Positions 25,386-33,862 of a stretch of DNA of 64,000 nt are shown piece by piece. The notes below the pieces were generated by a model, which did no database searches, was not told the DNA's origin, and saw nothing but the letters and a program-made list of their open reading frames with translations. Source of the stretch: Winogradskyella marina (GTDB lineage: Bacteria > Bacteroidota > Bacteroidia > Flavobacteriales > Flavobacteriaceae). Each line of letters starts with the position of its first letter. Position 1 is the stretch's first letter. Both the position numbers and the translations under genes were made by a program. The stretch spans positions 124,001 to 188,000 of the forward strand of contig NZ_JADOET010000007.1 in the NCBI RefSeq assembly GCF_015645385.1, written 5' to 3'.

Positions 25386-26987
25386 TCATTTCTTTATAAG
25401 CTTTACACTTTTAGTTCCATTAAGACCCTCAACTCTGGCAAAATATACACCTGATTTTAAAGCAGATGTATTAATTTTTGCTTCAGTTGCATTTGGCTTT
25501 AAAGTACTTACTTTATTTCCTAAAATATCAAATACAGTAATTGAAGTTATAGTTGTATTACTTTCAATATTCCAGTCAGCATTAGTTGGGTTAGGGAAAA
25601 CTTTAAACGCAGCTGCCTCAAACTCACTTGTACTTAATGTACAGTCATCACCAACTTCATAGGTAAAATATTTTGTAACCGAAAGTCCGCCTGCATAAGC
25701 AAATTTACAAGCATAGGTAACTTCTTCACCAATGGTTAAATCATCAATCGTCGTTGAAAACGTTTTATCACCAAGATTATCCATTGGATATTCAGTAAAA
25801 GGAGTTTGTTGCCATAAATAAGCCACAAGACCTGCTTTATCATCAAGTAGTTGAAATGTAATCTCTACAGACGTACCAGTAGTCTCAAATGAGTAAAGGT
25901 AACCTGTTGTAAACTCTCCTTGTCCTGCTTCATCCGAAATACCTGAACATGCTGTATTGTCAGCTGGATCTGGAAGTTCTGGTTCTGGTTCTTCTGAATC
26001 TGCAACAGCTCCTGAAATATCATCGAATAAATAGGTTCCAACAACATCTGAAGAAGAACCAATACCTGAATCTACAAATATGACTAATTTACTATAAGAG
26101 GATAAACCACTACCAAAATTTAATTCAATATCGTGCCAATCGGTTCCTGTTGTTGTAAACGGTAATTGCACAGGACCACCAGACGATGCTTCTTCAAGTT
26201 TAAAAAGGTGTTCATTCACTTCCTCAGGACCAGCAGTCGTTGATCTTACTCTAAATGTTATTGTATTATTAGCTTCATCAGAAAGATCTATAGGGTTTTC
26301 TAGCACAACTTGAGCATGATCCCAGTCTGCACCAGAACCAGCAATTTCTAATACATTATTTGTAGCATCATCTGGATCTTCTATTATTGTCGCAACAGCA
26401 TCTTCAAAAGCATACATAACATCATTAAACTCATCGCTAAAATCTACTGGTAAATTAAATGCTGGAGTCTCTGTTACATGAGGTGGTCCAGCGATGTCAT
26501 CAATTAAATACGTTCCAGTCTCTGCATTACCAACGCCAAAATCTGTGAATATCACCATCTTACCATAATTTCCAAGACCAGAAGGAAAATCTAATGAAAT
26601 CTCTTTCCATTGATCGTCTTCTGTTGTGAACACCAATTCGGTATTACTAGTAGTACCTTCTTCAAATTTTAATGCATGTGTGCGCACACCACCATCAGTT
26701 GTGTTTCTAAATCTGAATGTAATGGTGTTATTATTGTCATCAGATAAATCCAAGTTATTCTCAAAAAATACTTGAGCATTATCCCATTCGCTACCATTAC
26801 CAGTAATTGATAATACATCATTAGTTGGATCGTCTGGATCTGTAACGTTTGCAATAATAACTTCAGGAACATCACCTACAATACCGTGTACTGTTGGATT
26901 ACCATCTTGCGTAAATGTAAATGGCAACTCTTGACTGTACCCAAAGGCGACAATCATAAAAGCAAACAAAAATGTAATTTTTTTCAT
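25386..26987 (-). CDS. T9SS-exported protein with two carbohydrate-binding-like repeats
   Basis: A 533-residue secreted protein. After the signal peptide (1-19) come two homologous domains at about 21-168 and 178-330. They share TNDVLSITGNGSEWDNAQV / TNNVLEIAGSGADWDHAQV, NNTITFRxR, LGNYGKMVIFTDFG / LSSYSKLVIFVDSG and GTYLIDDI / GTYLFDDI. The jelly-roll character suggests carbohydrate binding. A third domain (about 345-448, GLVAYLWQQTPF) follows. The C-terminal sorting signal of type IX secretion is at about 455-533 (FKVFPNPTNADW to SVKLIKK). No hydrolase domain is seen. A TGTATAG-type site upstream resembles that of susC, which ties it to the glucan locus. Confidence 0.85.
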   Translation of the reverse strand: MKKITFLFAFMIVAFGYSQELPFTFTQDGNPTVHGIVGDVPEVIIANVTDPDDPTNDVLSITGNGSEWDNAQVFFENNLDLSDDNNNTITFRFRNTTDGGVRTHALKFEEGTTSNTELVFTTEDDQWKEISLDFPSGLGNYGKMVIFTDFGVGNAETGTYLIDDIAGPPHVTETPAFNLPVDFSDEFNDVMYAFEDAVATIIEDPDDATNNVLEIAGSGADWDHAQVVLENPIDLSDEANNTITFRVRSTTAGPEEVNEHLFKLEEASSGGPVQLPFTTTGTDWHDIELNFGSGLSSYSKLVIFVDSGIGSSSDVVGTYLFDDISGAVADSEEPEPELPDPADNTACSGISDEAGQGEFTTGYLYSFETTGTSVEITFQLLDDKAGLVAYLWQQTPFTEYPMDNLGDKTFSTTIDDLTIGEEVTYACKFAYAGGLSVTKYFTYEVGDDCTLSTSEFEAAAFKVFPNPTNADWNIESNTTITSITVFDILGNKVSTLKPNATEAKINTSALKSGVYFARVEGLNGTKSVKLIKK

Positions 26988-27251
26988 AATAAATTATATT
27001 GGTTAATTATTTAGTTTAATACAATATTACAGAGCTATGCAATGGTTTTTTGTAACCATAATTAGAGAACTCTAATATTGATTGCTTCAAATCTAAAATG
27101 AAATATTAATGATTCCCAAATATTTTACAATACAAAAAGCATACATCGTAATAATTTTCTTATATGATTGAAAAGTTGGCAATTTACCCTTGATTTTATG
27201 GGCATTTCACTAATTGCTAAATAGATAGAAAAGCTATGAATTATAACCCAT

Positions 27252-27269
27252 TGTATAGGTAATGTAGTG
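27252..27269 (-). promoter_or_regulatory. candidate glucan-regulator site upstream of the T9SS gene
   Basis: TGTATAG at 27252-27258 and TGTAGTG at 27263-27269 are direct repeats with an 11-bp period. Sixteen bases (27251-27266) are identical to the site upstream of susC. It lies about 265 bp before the start of the T9SS protein gene. The rest of this 660-bp gap has a small palindrome (ATGGTT/AACCAT, 27042-27059) and no convincing gene. Confidence 0.5.
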
Positions 27270-27575
27270 TTGCTTAATAAGCATGTTGTGGCTACTGCGA
27301 GCACAATGAAGTATCTTGACGTAATAAGTTAAATTAATTAGGCCTTAAATTGAATAAATACTACCATGAAAATATAAATAATCTGAGCTTAATTAATATC
27401 AAAAAAAGAAGTTAGTGCCGCATCGAACCTAGCATTTACAAAGTACCAAAACGCAAAGATATTGTATAATATTGTTGACGATTAACAGAACATTAATTGT
27501 TTAAATTTAACCGATAGAAATGTGTCTAATATGCACGACCAACCAAAATAGGCCAATGAGATAGTTGTTAAAACA

Positions 27576-27612
27576 AAAAAAGCCATATTGATTAATTCAA
27601 TATGGCTTTTTT
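27576..27612 (-). terminator. terminator of the phosphorylase-GH17 transcript
   Basis: AAAAAAGCCATATTGA pairs with TCAATATGGCTTTTTT around a 5-base loop. It lies about 35 bp after the stop of the cytoplasmic GH17 gene and closes the leftward operon. Confidence 0.85.
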
Positions 27613-27647
27613 AGCGAATAGTTATTCTAATCTAAGGGTGTTTTTAT

Positions 27648-28532
27648 TTAATATTTTAACACTTCATTTTTATCCCAAATGCCCCAAAACGATCCAACAT
27701 CTCCTTCTGCAGCCTTTTTCCAAGATTCATCAAAAGATGAAAAGTAGAACATCTCAATACCTTCTTCTTTAGACCATTGTTGAGAATTAATAAAGTACTT
27801 AAGTGCATTTTCTTCAGAAGGAAACGCACCCTCTAAGTTAGTCCCTTTATTTGGCCAACCGGTTTCTGTTATGATTACCTTTTTTCCGTTGCCAGCCTTT
27901 AATGCCCTATGATACATGTCTTTAATGTATAATAGCGAATAATCCTGATCACAACCTTCCCAAAACGGGTAACAATTTGCTAAAATAATATCGCAAGCTT
28001 CTGTAATGTGAGGTCTATCTACAAATTCGTAGTAGGCGTCAACATAGCCAACTGGGATATTTTTAATAGATTTCTTAACATTATAAATGTGTTGTAATAG
28101 CTCTTCTTCCGTTAAATCTCCACGATACATCACTTCATTGCCTACTGAGGCAACATCCACATACCCTTGATTAGCTAGCTCTATAAGTCCCGAAACTTCT
28201 TTTTCATTTATAGCTTTATTATTTCCTAACCAAGCACCAACTAATGTTTTAAGTCCGTATTCCTTTGCAATTTTTGGAATTAACTCGTTACCTTCTGTAC
28301 ATGAAAAGGAACGAATCCAATTGGTATAAGGTTTTATGATTTCTATACGTCTTCTTACTTGAGATTCGGATAATTGGTCACCAGGCTCTTGGCCATCCAT
28401 ATAAGGACTAAAACAAAGACCATGTACACCTTGAGATAAAATGTTTTTATATATCGTTTTTAGTCCTTCAATATCCTTATCAGCATAATCTAAAGATGCT
28501 AATGCCAAAAATTTTTCTCCTCTTAAAGACAT
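27648..28532 (-). CDS. cytoplasmic GH17-type beta-1,3-glucan hydrolase
   Basis: A 294-residue TIM-barrel enzyme without a signal peptide or lipobox, so predicted cytoplasmic. Clan GH-A catalytic residues are Glu133 in SVGNEVMYRG (acid/base) and Glu223 in IITETGWPNKG (nucleophile); the ETGWP and FYFSSFDESWK patterns are characteristic of GH17. Family members cut beta-1,3-glucan (laminarin oligosaccharides) or transfer glucanosyl units. It is the last gene of the leftward operon, 16 bp after the sugar symporter, fitting a role on oligosaccharides already imported. The lipoprotein GH17 in the same operon would act outside the inner membrane. Confidence 0.88.
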   Translation of the reverse strand: MSLRGEKFLALASLDYADKDIEGLKTIYKNILSQGVHGLCFSPYMDGQEPGDQLSESQVRRRIEIIKPYTNWIRSFSCTEGNELIPKIAKEYGLKTLVGAWLGNNKAINEKEVSGLIELANQGYVDVASVGNEVMYRGDLTEEELLQHIYNVKKSIKNIPVGYVDAYYEFVDRPHITEACDIILANCYPFWEGCDQDYSLLYIKDMYHRALKAGNGKKVIITETGWPNKGTNLEGAFPSEENALKYFINSQQWSKEEGIEMFYFSSFDESWKKAAEGDVGSFWGIWDKNEVLKY

Positions 28533-28548
28533 AATTAATATTCAGTTA

Positions 28549-29967
28549 TTAGGTTGTATTCGTTTTACGTTGATCTAATTGGGCTCTCGTTTTATTAGCT
28601 TTTTCTTCGGTGATGTCGTAATTACGCATTATATACATAGCGATAAGCGTTCCTACCAATGGAAAAAAGCAAAAGAAAGCATGTAAACCATCTACCGCAG
28701 ATTGTTGGTCTGTCGTTGCTAAATTTGAATCAAAACCTACTATCCAAATAATAAATCCACTTAAAGCACCAGCAATAGCAAAACCTACTTTTACCATCCA
28801 CCAATAAATAGCTCCAAAAATTCCTTCTCTACGCATGCCTGTATTGAGTTCATCTACATCTATTATATCCGCGGTCATAGACATCATTATAGTAAATAAG
28901 CTTCCAATACCGAAAGAGAAAAATGGAAGCGCTATGATATACAGCCACGGTTTACCAGGAACAAATAAAAACCACAATAATACATAGCCTATGATTGAAA
29001 TGCCTTGCGCTAACATAAATGCTTTTTTCTTTCCAAATGCTTTAGACATCTTCGCTACTGCAGGTATAACAATAAAAGTTGTTCCTAATGCACCCAAGCA
29101 ACCAAATAAAGATACCCAAACACCAGAGGCTTCTGCATCACCATTAAATAGTTTGTATACAATTACGAAAAACGTAAGTGCTGCTACCGTATTAAAGGCA
29201 TTAAAAATTAAAAAGGTAGCTCCACATATTTTTCTAAATTCTTTAATTTTAAAAGCTTCAAGAAAGCTGTCATATATTTTCCGTAAGCTATTTCCAATGT
29301 TTGCTCTGTTTAAAGGCTCATAATCTTTATTAAGTGTTGACTCGCTTTTTATAAATAATGCAGGCACCATGGCACAAACTGCACACGGAATGGCAACCCA
29401 AACAGATAATTGCCTAACTGCTACATCTGCAGATGGAAACCAATCTTGATCGTACATTATAATCCAAAATAAAGGTGCTATTACCCAAGCCCATTGCCCA
29501 ATAAATTGAGAAATCGCCATAATATTAGTACGCTCGTGGAAATCGTCACTCATCTCATATCCCATTGCTACGTATGGCACGCTAAACAGCGTAAGTCCTA
29601 AATAAAATATCAGCGACCATATAAAGAAATACCAGAAATTAAATTCCAAAGAATTATCTCTATAAAGTTGCCACATAAAAATGTAGGCAATTCCCATAAT
29701 GATGCCGCCAATTAACACATACTGTCTTCGACGTCCCCATTTAGATTTTGTATTATCTGAAATAAAACCCATAATAGGATCCGTAATTGAATCGAATATT
29801 CTTGGCGCAAAGAAAATAACGCCCCACATCCAACCAGGAAAGCCTAAGTCCTCGACCAAAACCACCATAAATATTCCCATTATGGCAGGAAACATTTGAT
29901 TAGCAAACATTCCTACTCCAAAGGCAACTTTTTGCCCAAATGGAACTTTGTTGGTTAGTGTGGACAT
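28549..29967 (-). CDS. MFS sugar transporter, GPH (glycoside-cation symporter) type
   Basis: A 472-residue inner-membrane protein with about 12 helices. The N-terminal part shows the GPH signature region FAPRIFDSITDPIMGFISDNTKSKWGRRR, and the middle has a conserved basic loop after helix 6. ADIIDVDELNTGMRREGIFGA is the second GPH hallmark. Such proteins import disaccharides or oligosaccharides with Na+ or H+. It sits 2 bp after GH30 and 16 bp before the cytoplasmic GH17, so it likely moves laminari-oligosaccharides from periplasm to cytoplasm. The exact substrate is inference from context. Confidence 0.9.
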   Translation of the reverse strand: MSTLTNKVPFGQKVAFGVGMFANQMFPAIMGIFMVVLVEDLGFPGWMWGVIFFAPRIFDSITDPIMGFISDNTKSKWGRRRQYVLIGGIIMGIAYIFMWQLYRDNSLEFNFWYFFIWSLIFYLGLTLFSVPYVAMGYEMSDDFHERTNIMAISQFIGQWAWVIAPLFWIIMYDQDWFPSADVAVRQLSVWVAIPCAVCAMVPALFIKSESTLNKDYEPLNRANIGNSLRKIYDSFLEAFKIKEFRKICGATFLIFNAFNTVAALTFFVIVYKLFNGDAEASGVWVSLFGCLGALGTTFIVIPAVAKMSKAFGKKKAFMLAQGISIIGYVLLWFLFVPGKPWLYIIALPFFSFGIGSLFTIMMSMTADIIDVDELNTGMRREGIFGAIYWWMVKVGFAIAGALSGFIIWIVGFDSNLATTDQQSAVDGLHAFFCFFPLVGTLIAMYIMRNYDITEEKANKTRAQLDQRKTNTT

Positions 29968-29969
29968 AA

Positions 29970-31487
29970 TTATAGTGTTTTAGATGGAATCAATATCGTT
30001 TGAATGGCTTGTTGATTAATTTTTACATTAACGGTGTCTTCTCCAAGCGATAGTGTAAAGTCTTTTGGTGTTTTCCCTTCGTTAAACAACACCACTGCAA
30101 TAGATCCATCTGGATTTGTTGCTGCTGTAACCATAAGGTCCTTTACTCCATTCTCTACACCAATAACCTCTGCTCCTGGTCTTATATACTTACTAAAATG
30201 AGCCATAGTGTAATACAATGGTGTAAAGTAAACTTCATCCGCATCTGGATCTACAATTACTGGTGCCGCACACCAATTTTCAAACCAGTTGGGACCACCT
30301 TGTCGATCTAAAACCATGTTCCAATCTATCCAACCGTCAACCCAATTGTTTAGACAACCAATAATATCTCTTGCGTAGCGGTTTACAGGTGCATATTTTG
30401 GGTGCAAGTGTTTCTTATCATCTTCACGCCAGTCATAACCCCAATCCGTAGCTTCTTTTTTCCAGTACCAAGCATCATCTTGCCATGCAGGAACTTCTGA
30501 ATCTACACATCCTTCTGTTTCTATTAAGTACTTGTCTGGTGCTTTTTCATGAGCATATTGCAACTCTTCTGGAAAATAATCATATGTACTCTCGTACCAA
30601 TGGATTGCTGTACCCGCAAAATATTTAGAAGAAGCTTCATCTTTAAACATGGCATCTACCCATTCGCCTAAACCTGCTCGGTTTTGATCGTAACCAAGGA
30701 TATTAACGTCTCCATAACCATCAGCTTCTAATTTTGGTCCTAAATGGTTTTGTACAAAATCCGTTTCTGTTTCTGGTGTAAAGTGCATACTTTCCCAGTT
30801 ATTTCCATTTCCATGTGGCTCATTAACTGGTGTTAAACCCCAAATATCTATACCTTCAGCTTTATAAGCCTCTAAGTATTTAGAAAAATAGAGAGCAAAT
30901 GCATCGTAATATTTTGGTAATAATGTACCACCTACATATTCTTTATTGTCTTTCATCCATGGTGGTGATGTCCAAGGTGATGCTATGATTCCGAAACCAT
31001 CTTTTGAAATGGCTTGAGCTTCTTTAATCATCGGAATTAAATCATCTCGATCTTCCTCAATACTGAAATTTTTCATTTCCATATCATCTGCAACTGGCGC
31101 ATACGTATAGTTATTTAAAGAAAAATCACATGAAGCGATATGTGTTCTTGTTAATGAATAACGTGCACCTTCATCTGCAAAATACGCTTGAAGAATAGTG
31201 TCGCGATTCTTTTTACTCAACTTATTTAATAAGTAAGCAGAAGACTCTGTAAACGAACCACCAAAACCTGTTATAGTTTGAAACTTTTGTTCTGGTAATA
31301 TTTTTATAACTGCTGAAGAATCTACTTTAGAAAACTCCGTAATTCTGGTCAGTTTATTTCCACTTTCTGAAGTTTCGTATACCTCAACATTTAAGTCTTT
31401 GCTTTCTTTATTCTCTTTTTTTTCAGAATTACAACTCATTATTGTGAGAGTTAAGAGAACCAATATGCTGTTTCTTGTTGTTTTCAT
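29970..31487 (-). CDS. GH30 family glucanase, lipoprotein
   Basis: I start at the ATG at 31487 (505 residues) because it gives a proper lipoprotein signal (MKTTRNSILVLLTLTIMSC, Cys19); an upstream in-frame TTG at 31502 would overlap the previous gene. GH30 features: KFQTITGFGGSFTESSAYLLNKL at the start of the catalytic domain, acid/base Glu223 in TPVNEPHGN, nucleophile Glu325 in LIETEGC, and a C-terminal beta-domain (VVLFNEG, FTLSLG). In glucan loci GH30 enzymes often cleave beta-1,6 branches of laminarin, but glucosylceramidase-like specificities exist in the family, so that is inference from context. Operon with neighbours on both sides. Confidence 0.9.
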   Translation of the reverse strand: MKTTRNSILVLLTLTIMSCNSEKKENKESKDLNVEVYETSESGNKLTRITEFSKVDSSAVIKILPEQKFQTITGFGGSFTESSAYLLNKLSKKNRDTILQAYFADEGARYSLTRTHIASCDFSLNNYTYAPVADDMEMKNFSIEEDRDDLIPMIKEAQAISKDGFGIIASPWTSPPWMKDNKEYVGGTLLPKYYDAFALYFSKYLEAYKAEGIDIWGLTPVNEPHGNGNNWESMHFTPETETDFVQNHLGPKLEADGYGDVNILGYDQNRAGLGEWVDAMFKDEASSKYFAGTAIHWYESTYDYFPEELQYAHEKAPDKYLIETEGCVDSEVPAWQDDAWYWKKEATDWGYDWREDDKKHLHPKYAPVNRYARDIIGCLNNWVDGWIDWNMVLDRQGGPNWFENWCAAPVIVDPDADEVYFTPLYYTMAHFSKYIRPGAEVIGVENGVKDLMVTAATNPDGSIAVVLFNEGKTPKDFTLSLGEDTVNVKINQQAIQTILIPSKTL

Positions 31488-31498
31488 ATTCAACGTTA

Positions 31499-32554
31499 TC
31501 AATTATTAGTTTGATTTACATTTGTATAGATGTTCTTTACCACATCAAATACTTGTTTTTTGTTTCTATCGATATCAACGATGCCCCAAAATTCTTCATT
31601 TGGGCTACCATCAAAAGGTACACCTGTACTGTTTGGTGCTGTTCCTCCAGTATCTTGTACTTCATTGTTTCCTGCTTTCCACCAGCCATCTGTATATTGA
31701 AACAAAGTGACTCCAGAACAAATATCCTGACCATTAAATGTTGCTTTCAGAATAATTTCTGTAGCATCTGCCTGTGCTAATTCATTTACACCTTGCTCAT
31801 AACCATCTTTTGCGATTTGCATATAACTATCAGCTCCTGTTTCGGCTAAATACATTGGTTTTTCGCTAACTTCTTTCCATTCTTTAAAAATGGTTTCTGG
31901 TCGTACAAATCTGTATACGTTCATTCCCCAAACATCAATATTTGGACTCATAGACAATGCTAATTCGTTTGGTAAATCGCCATGTGCAGTAGTTACAGGA
32001 TGTGATGGATCATTTTTGTGAATTAAAGCTGCTGCATCGTTCATGGCAGTGTACCAATTCTTAATATCTCCATCAAACCATTCTGGATGATAATTGTACT
32101 CATTACCTAATTCCCACATTAAAATGGCATTGTGATTTTTGTATTTGTTCACATAATCTATAAATGAACCTGAAAGAATATCATTTTTACCACCTTGGTT
32201 ATAACCAAATCCGATAATTACTTTTAAACCTGCTTCATTAATTTCGTCAAGCACACTTTCTTCTACAATTGGTGCATAAACTCTTATGGTGTTAATGCCA
32301 GCTTCAACCATTAACTCTAAATCTTGCGTTAAGGTTCCAAAATCTCTTTTAACCTCACTGCCCTTTGGAACTGGATGGTAACAGATGCCTTTGATTAAAT
32401 AAAATTCGTCATTAACCATGAGTTGTCGCCCAGACACTGAAACAACATCGTTAGTTACAATGTCACTTTCAACAGGTACAGCTTCTTTTTTTGTTTCGTT
32501 TTTACATGACATAAAAGCGAATAAAATTACGGTTATGAATAAGCTATTTTTCAT
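31499..32554 (-). CDS. clan GH-A glycosidase lipoprotein, family uncertain (GH2/GH5-like)
   Basis: A 351-residue lipoprotein (FAFMSC, Cys17) with a TIM-barrel glycosidase pattern. FYLIKGICYHPVPKG opens the barrel, GINTIRVYAPI marks strand 3, Glu152 in LMWELGNEYNYHP is the probable acid/base, and Glu238 in MYLAETGADSY is the probable nucleophile. The first motifs resemble the catalytic domain of GH2 proteins, but the usual beta-sandwich domains are absent; GH5, GH17 and GH72 are also conceivable. It is flanked by lipoprotein GH17 (2 bp gap) and GH30 (11 bp gap), so a role in beta-glucan breakdown or glucanosyl transfer in the periplasm or at the outer membrane is likely. Confidence 0.78.
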   Translation of the reverse strand: MKNSLFITVILFAFMSCKNETKKEAVPVESDIVTNDVVSVSGRQLMVNDEFYLIKGICYHPVPKGSEVKRDFGTLTQDLELMVEAGINTIRVYAPIVEESVLDEINEAGLKVIIGFGYNQGGKNDILSGSFIDYVNKYKNHNAILMWELGNEYNYHPEWFDGDIKNWYTAMNDAAALIHKNDPSHPVTTAHGDLPNELALSMSPNIDVWGMNVYRFVRPETIFKEWKEVSEKPMYLAETGADSYMQIAKDGYEQGVNELAQADATEIILKATFNGQDICSGVTLFQYTDGWWKAGNNEVQDTGGTAPNSTGVPFDGSPNEEFWGIVDIDRNKKQVFDVVKNIYTNVNQTNN

Positions 32555-32556
32555 TA

Positions 32557-33849
32557 TTAATTCTTTTGATAATCTGTATTTGGTACTAAAACATCCTTCA
32601 TTAACGCGTCTAGATTACCATTATAGGTTTTGGTAATTGGTTTTCCATCTCTGGTTAAACCATCAAATATGTCTTCATCTACCAAATTCCAAAGTGGATA
32701 TTTTGCTTGGCTTTGTAAATTGATTAACCCGAAGTGATTTTCTGATCCCAATGCATTATGTCCGTCTTTCCATTGTTCGTCAAAAGCTTCAAAATAGAAA
32801 CAAGAAATATTTTCCGTGTTGGTCCACTCGCGCAAATACTTATAGTAGAGTCCTTGTTTATATTCGTCTGTGGCTCTCGAACCCTTTTCACCATAATGAC
32901 CATTAGATACTGTTGCCCAACCTGTTTCTCCAATATGAATTGGTTTATTGACTCCAATACTTTTCATATAATTTGAAACGCTATCGTATTGACTTTTAGA
33001 AAACTCTAAGGCACGTAACATAGCAGCATCTATTTTTTCTTTATTTGATAAATGCATCTCATTTTCTGGGACTTTCCAAAATTCAGAATTGTAATGTGAA
33101 TTGTGATATGGATACGTATGCATCGAAATATAATCTACGGCATGTGCAATTTTTTCTAAATCTTCTGTATGATAACTTGGATCGCCTCCTCCCCAAGAGG
33201 CAAAATCATCTGAGCTTGTAATCCATAAATCTTTAGGTAATTCTCCAGACTTCTTTAAATCTTGAAGGTGCTTTACCCATTTTAAAATGATCCATGGCTC
33301 TACAAAATAACTTGTCGCCCATCTGACCATTGCTTCATTTCCTACCGCCAAAATTTTCACAACATCAGGATATTGTTTCGCTAACTCTACAGCTGTATTT
33401 ACCTCAACAGGATTTCTTTCACTTTCTGCATTATGGTTTGGATCTCCGTTTCCAGTATCGAATGCATTTTCACAATCAATCCAAATACCCAACATCACAT
33501 ACATCTCGAAATCTGTATCTTCTTTTTTTAATTCCGTTATGGCTTTAAGCACATTTTCGGCATGTGCAAAGTGAACATTATACGTTCGCAACACTTTTAC
33601 TCCCATAGCACTTAGGATTTTCATATCCTCTTTAAGCTCTAGAATTGAAGGTTGCACCTCCCGTTGTTTTTCTCGGTAACCTCCATAAGAAATTGCCAAA
33701 TATTCCGGGTTTCCTAAAATGTCTTTTGCACTCACAGTTTGTTCTTCTTTTACGGTTGTATCGTTGTCTTCTTCTTTTTTTTCATCCTTACATGAAATGA
33801 CCAATAGCATTGCAAAAACATATACCGTTAATTTTAAAATTCCTTTCAT
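32557..33849 (-). CDS. GH17-like beta-1,3-glucanase, lipoprotein
   Basis: A 430-residue lipoprotein (LLVISC, Cys20), followed by an acidic linker and a catalytic barrel. The acid/base is Glu172 in AVGNEAMVRW and the nucleophile Glu308 in HIGETGWATVS. CFYFEAFDEQWK is the equivalent of the cytoplasmic paralogue's YFSSFDESWK. The barrel is longer than that paralogue's and carries extra loops (SSDDFASWGGGDPSYH). Family members hydrolyse beta-1,3-glucan endo- or exo-wise or act as glucanosyltransferases. It lies 13 bp after the phosphorylase gene and would act on fragments imported by SusCD. Confidence 0.88.
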   Translation of the reverse strand: MKGILKLTVYVFAMLLVISCKDEKKEEDNDTTVKEEQTVSAKDILGNPEYLAISYGGYREKQREVQPSILELKEDMKILSAMGVKVLRTYNVHFAHAENVLKAITELKKEDTDFEMYVMLGIWIDCENAFDTGNGDPNHNAESERNPVEVNTAVELAKQYPDVVKILAVGNEAMVRWATSYFVEPWIILKWVKHLQDLKKSGELPKDLWITSSDDFASWGGGDPSYHTEDLEKIAHAVDYISMHTYPYHNSHYNSEFWKVPENEMHLSNKEKIDAAMLRALEFSKSQYDSVSNYMKSIGVNKPIHIGETGWATVSNGHYGEKGSRATDEYKQGLYYKYLREWTNTENISCFYFEAFDEQWKDGHNALGSENHFGLINLQSQAKYPLWNLVDEDIFDGLTRDGKPITKTYNGNLDALMKDVLVPNTDYQKN

Positions 33850-33862
33850 GCTAACTGTTTTT

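Noticed and set aside
27042..27059. ATGGTT/AACCAT palindrome as an operator for the LacI regulator
   Set aside because: It has 6-bp arms, lacks the central CG usual for LacI-family operators, and has no second copy at another sugar gene here.
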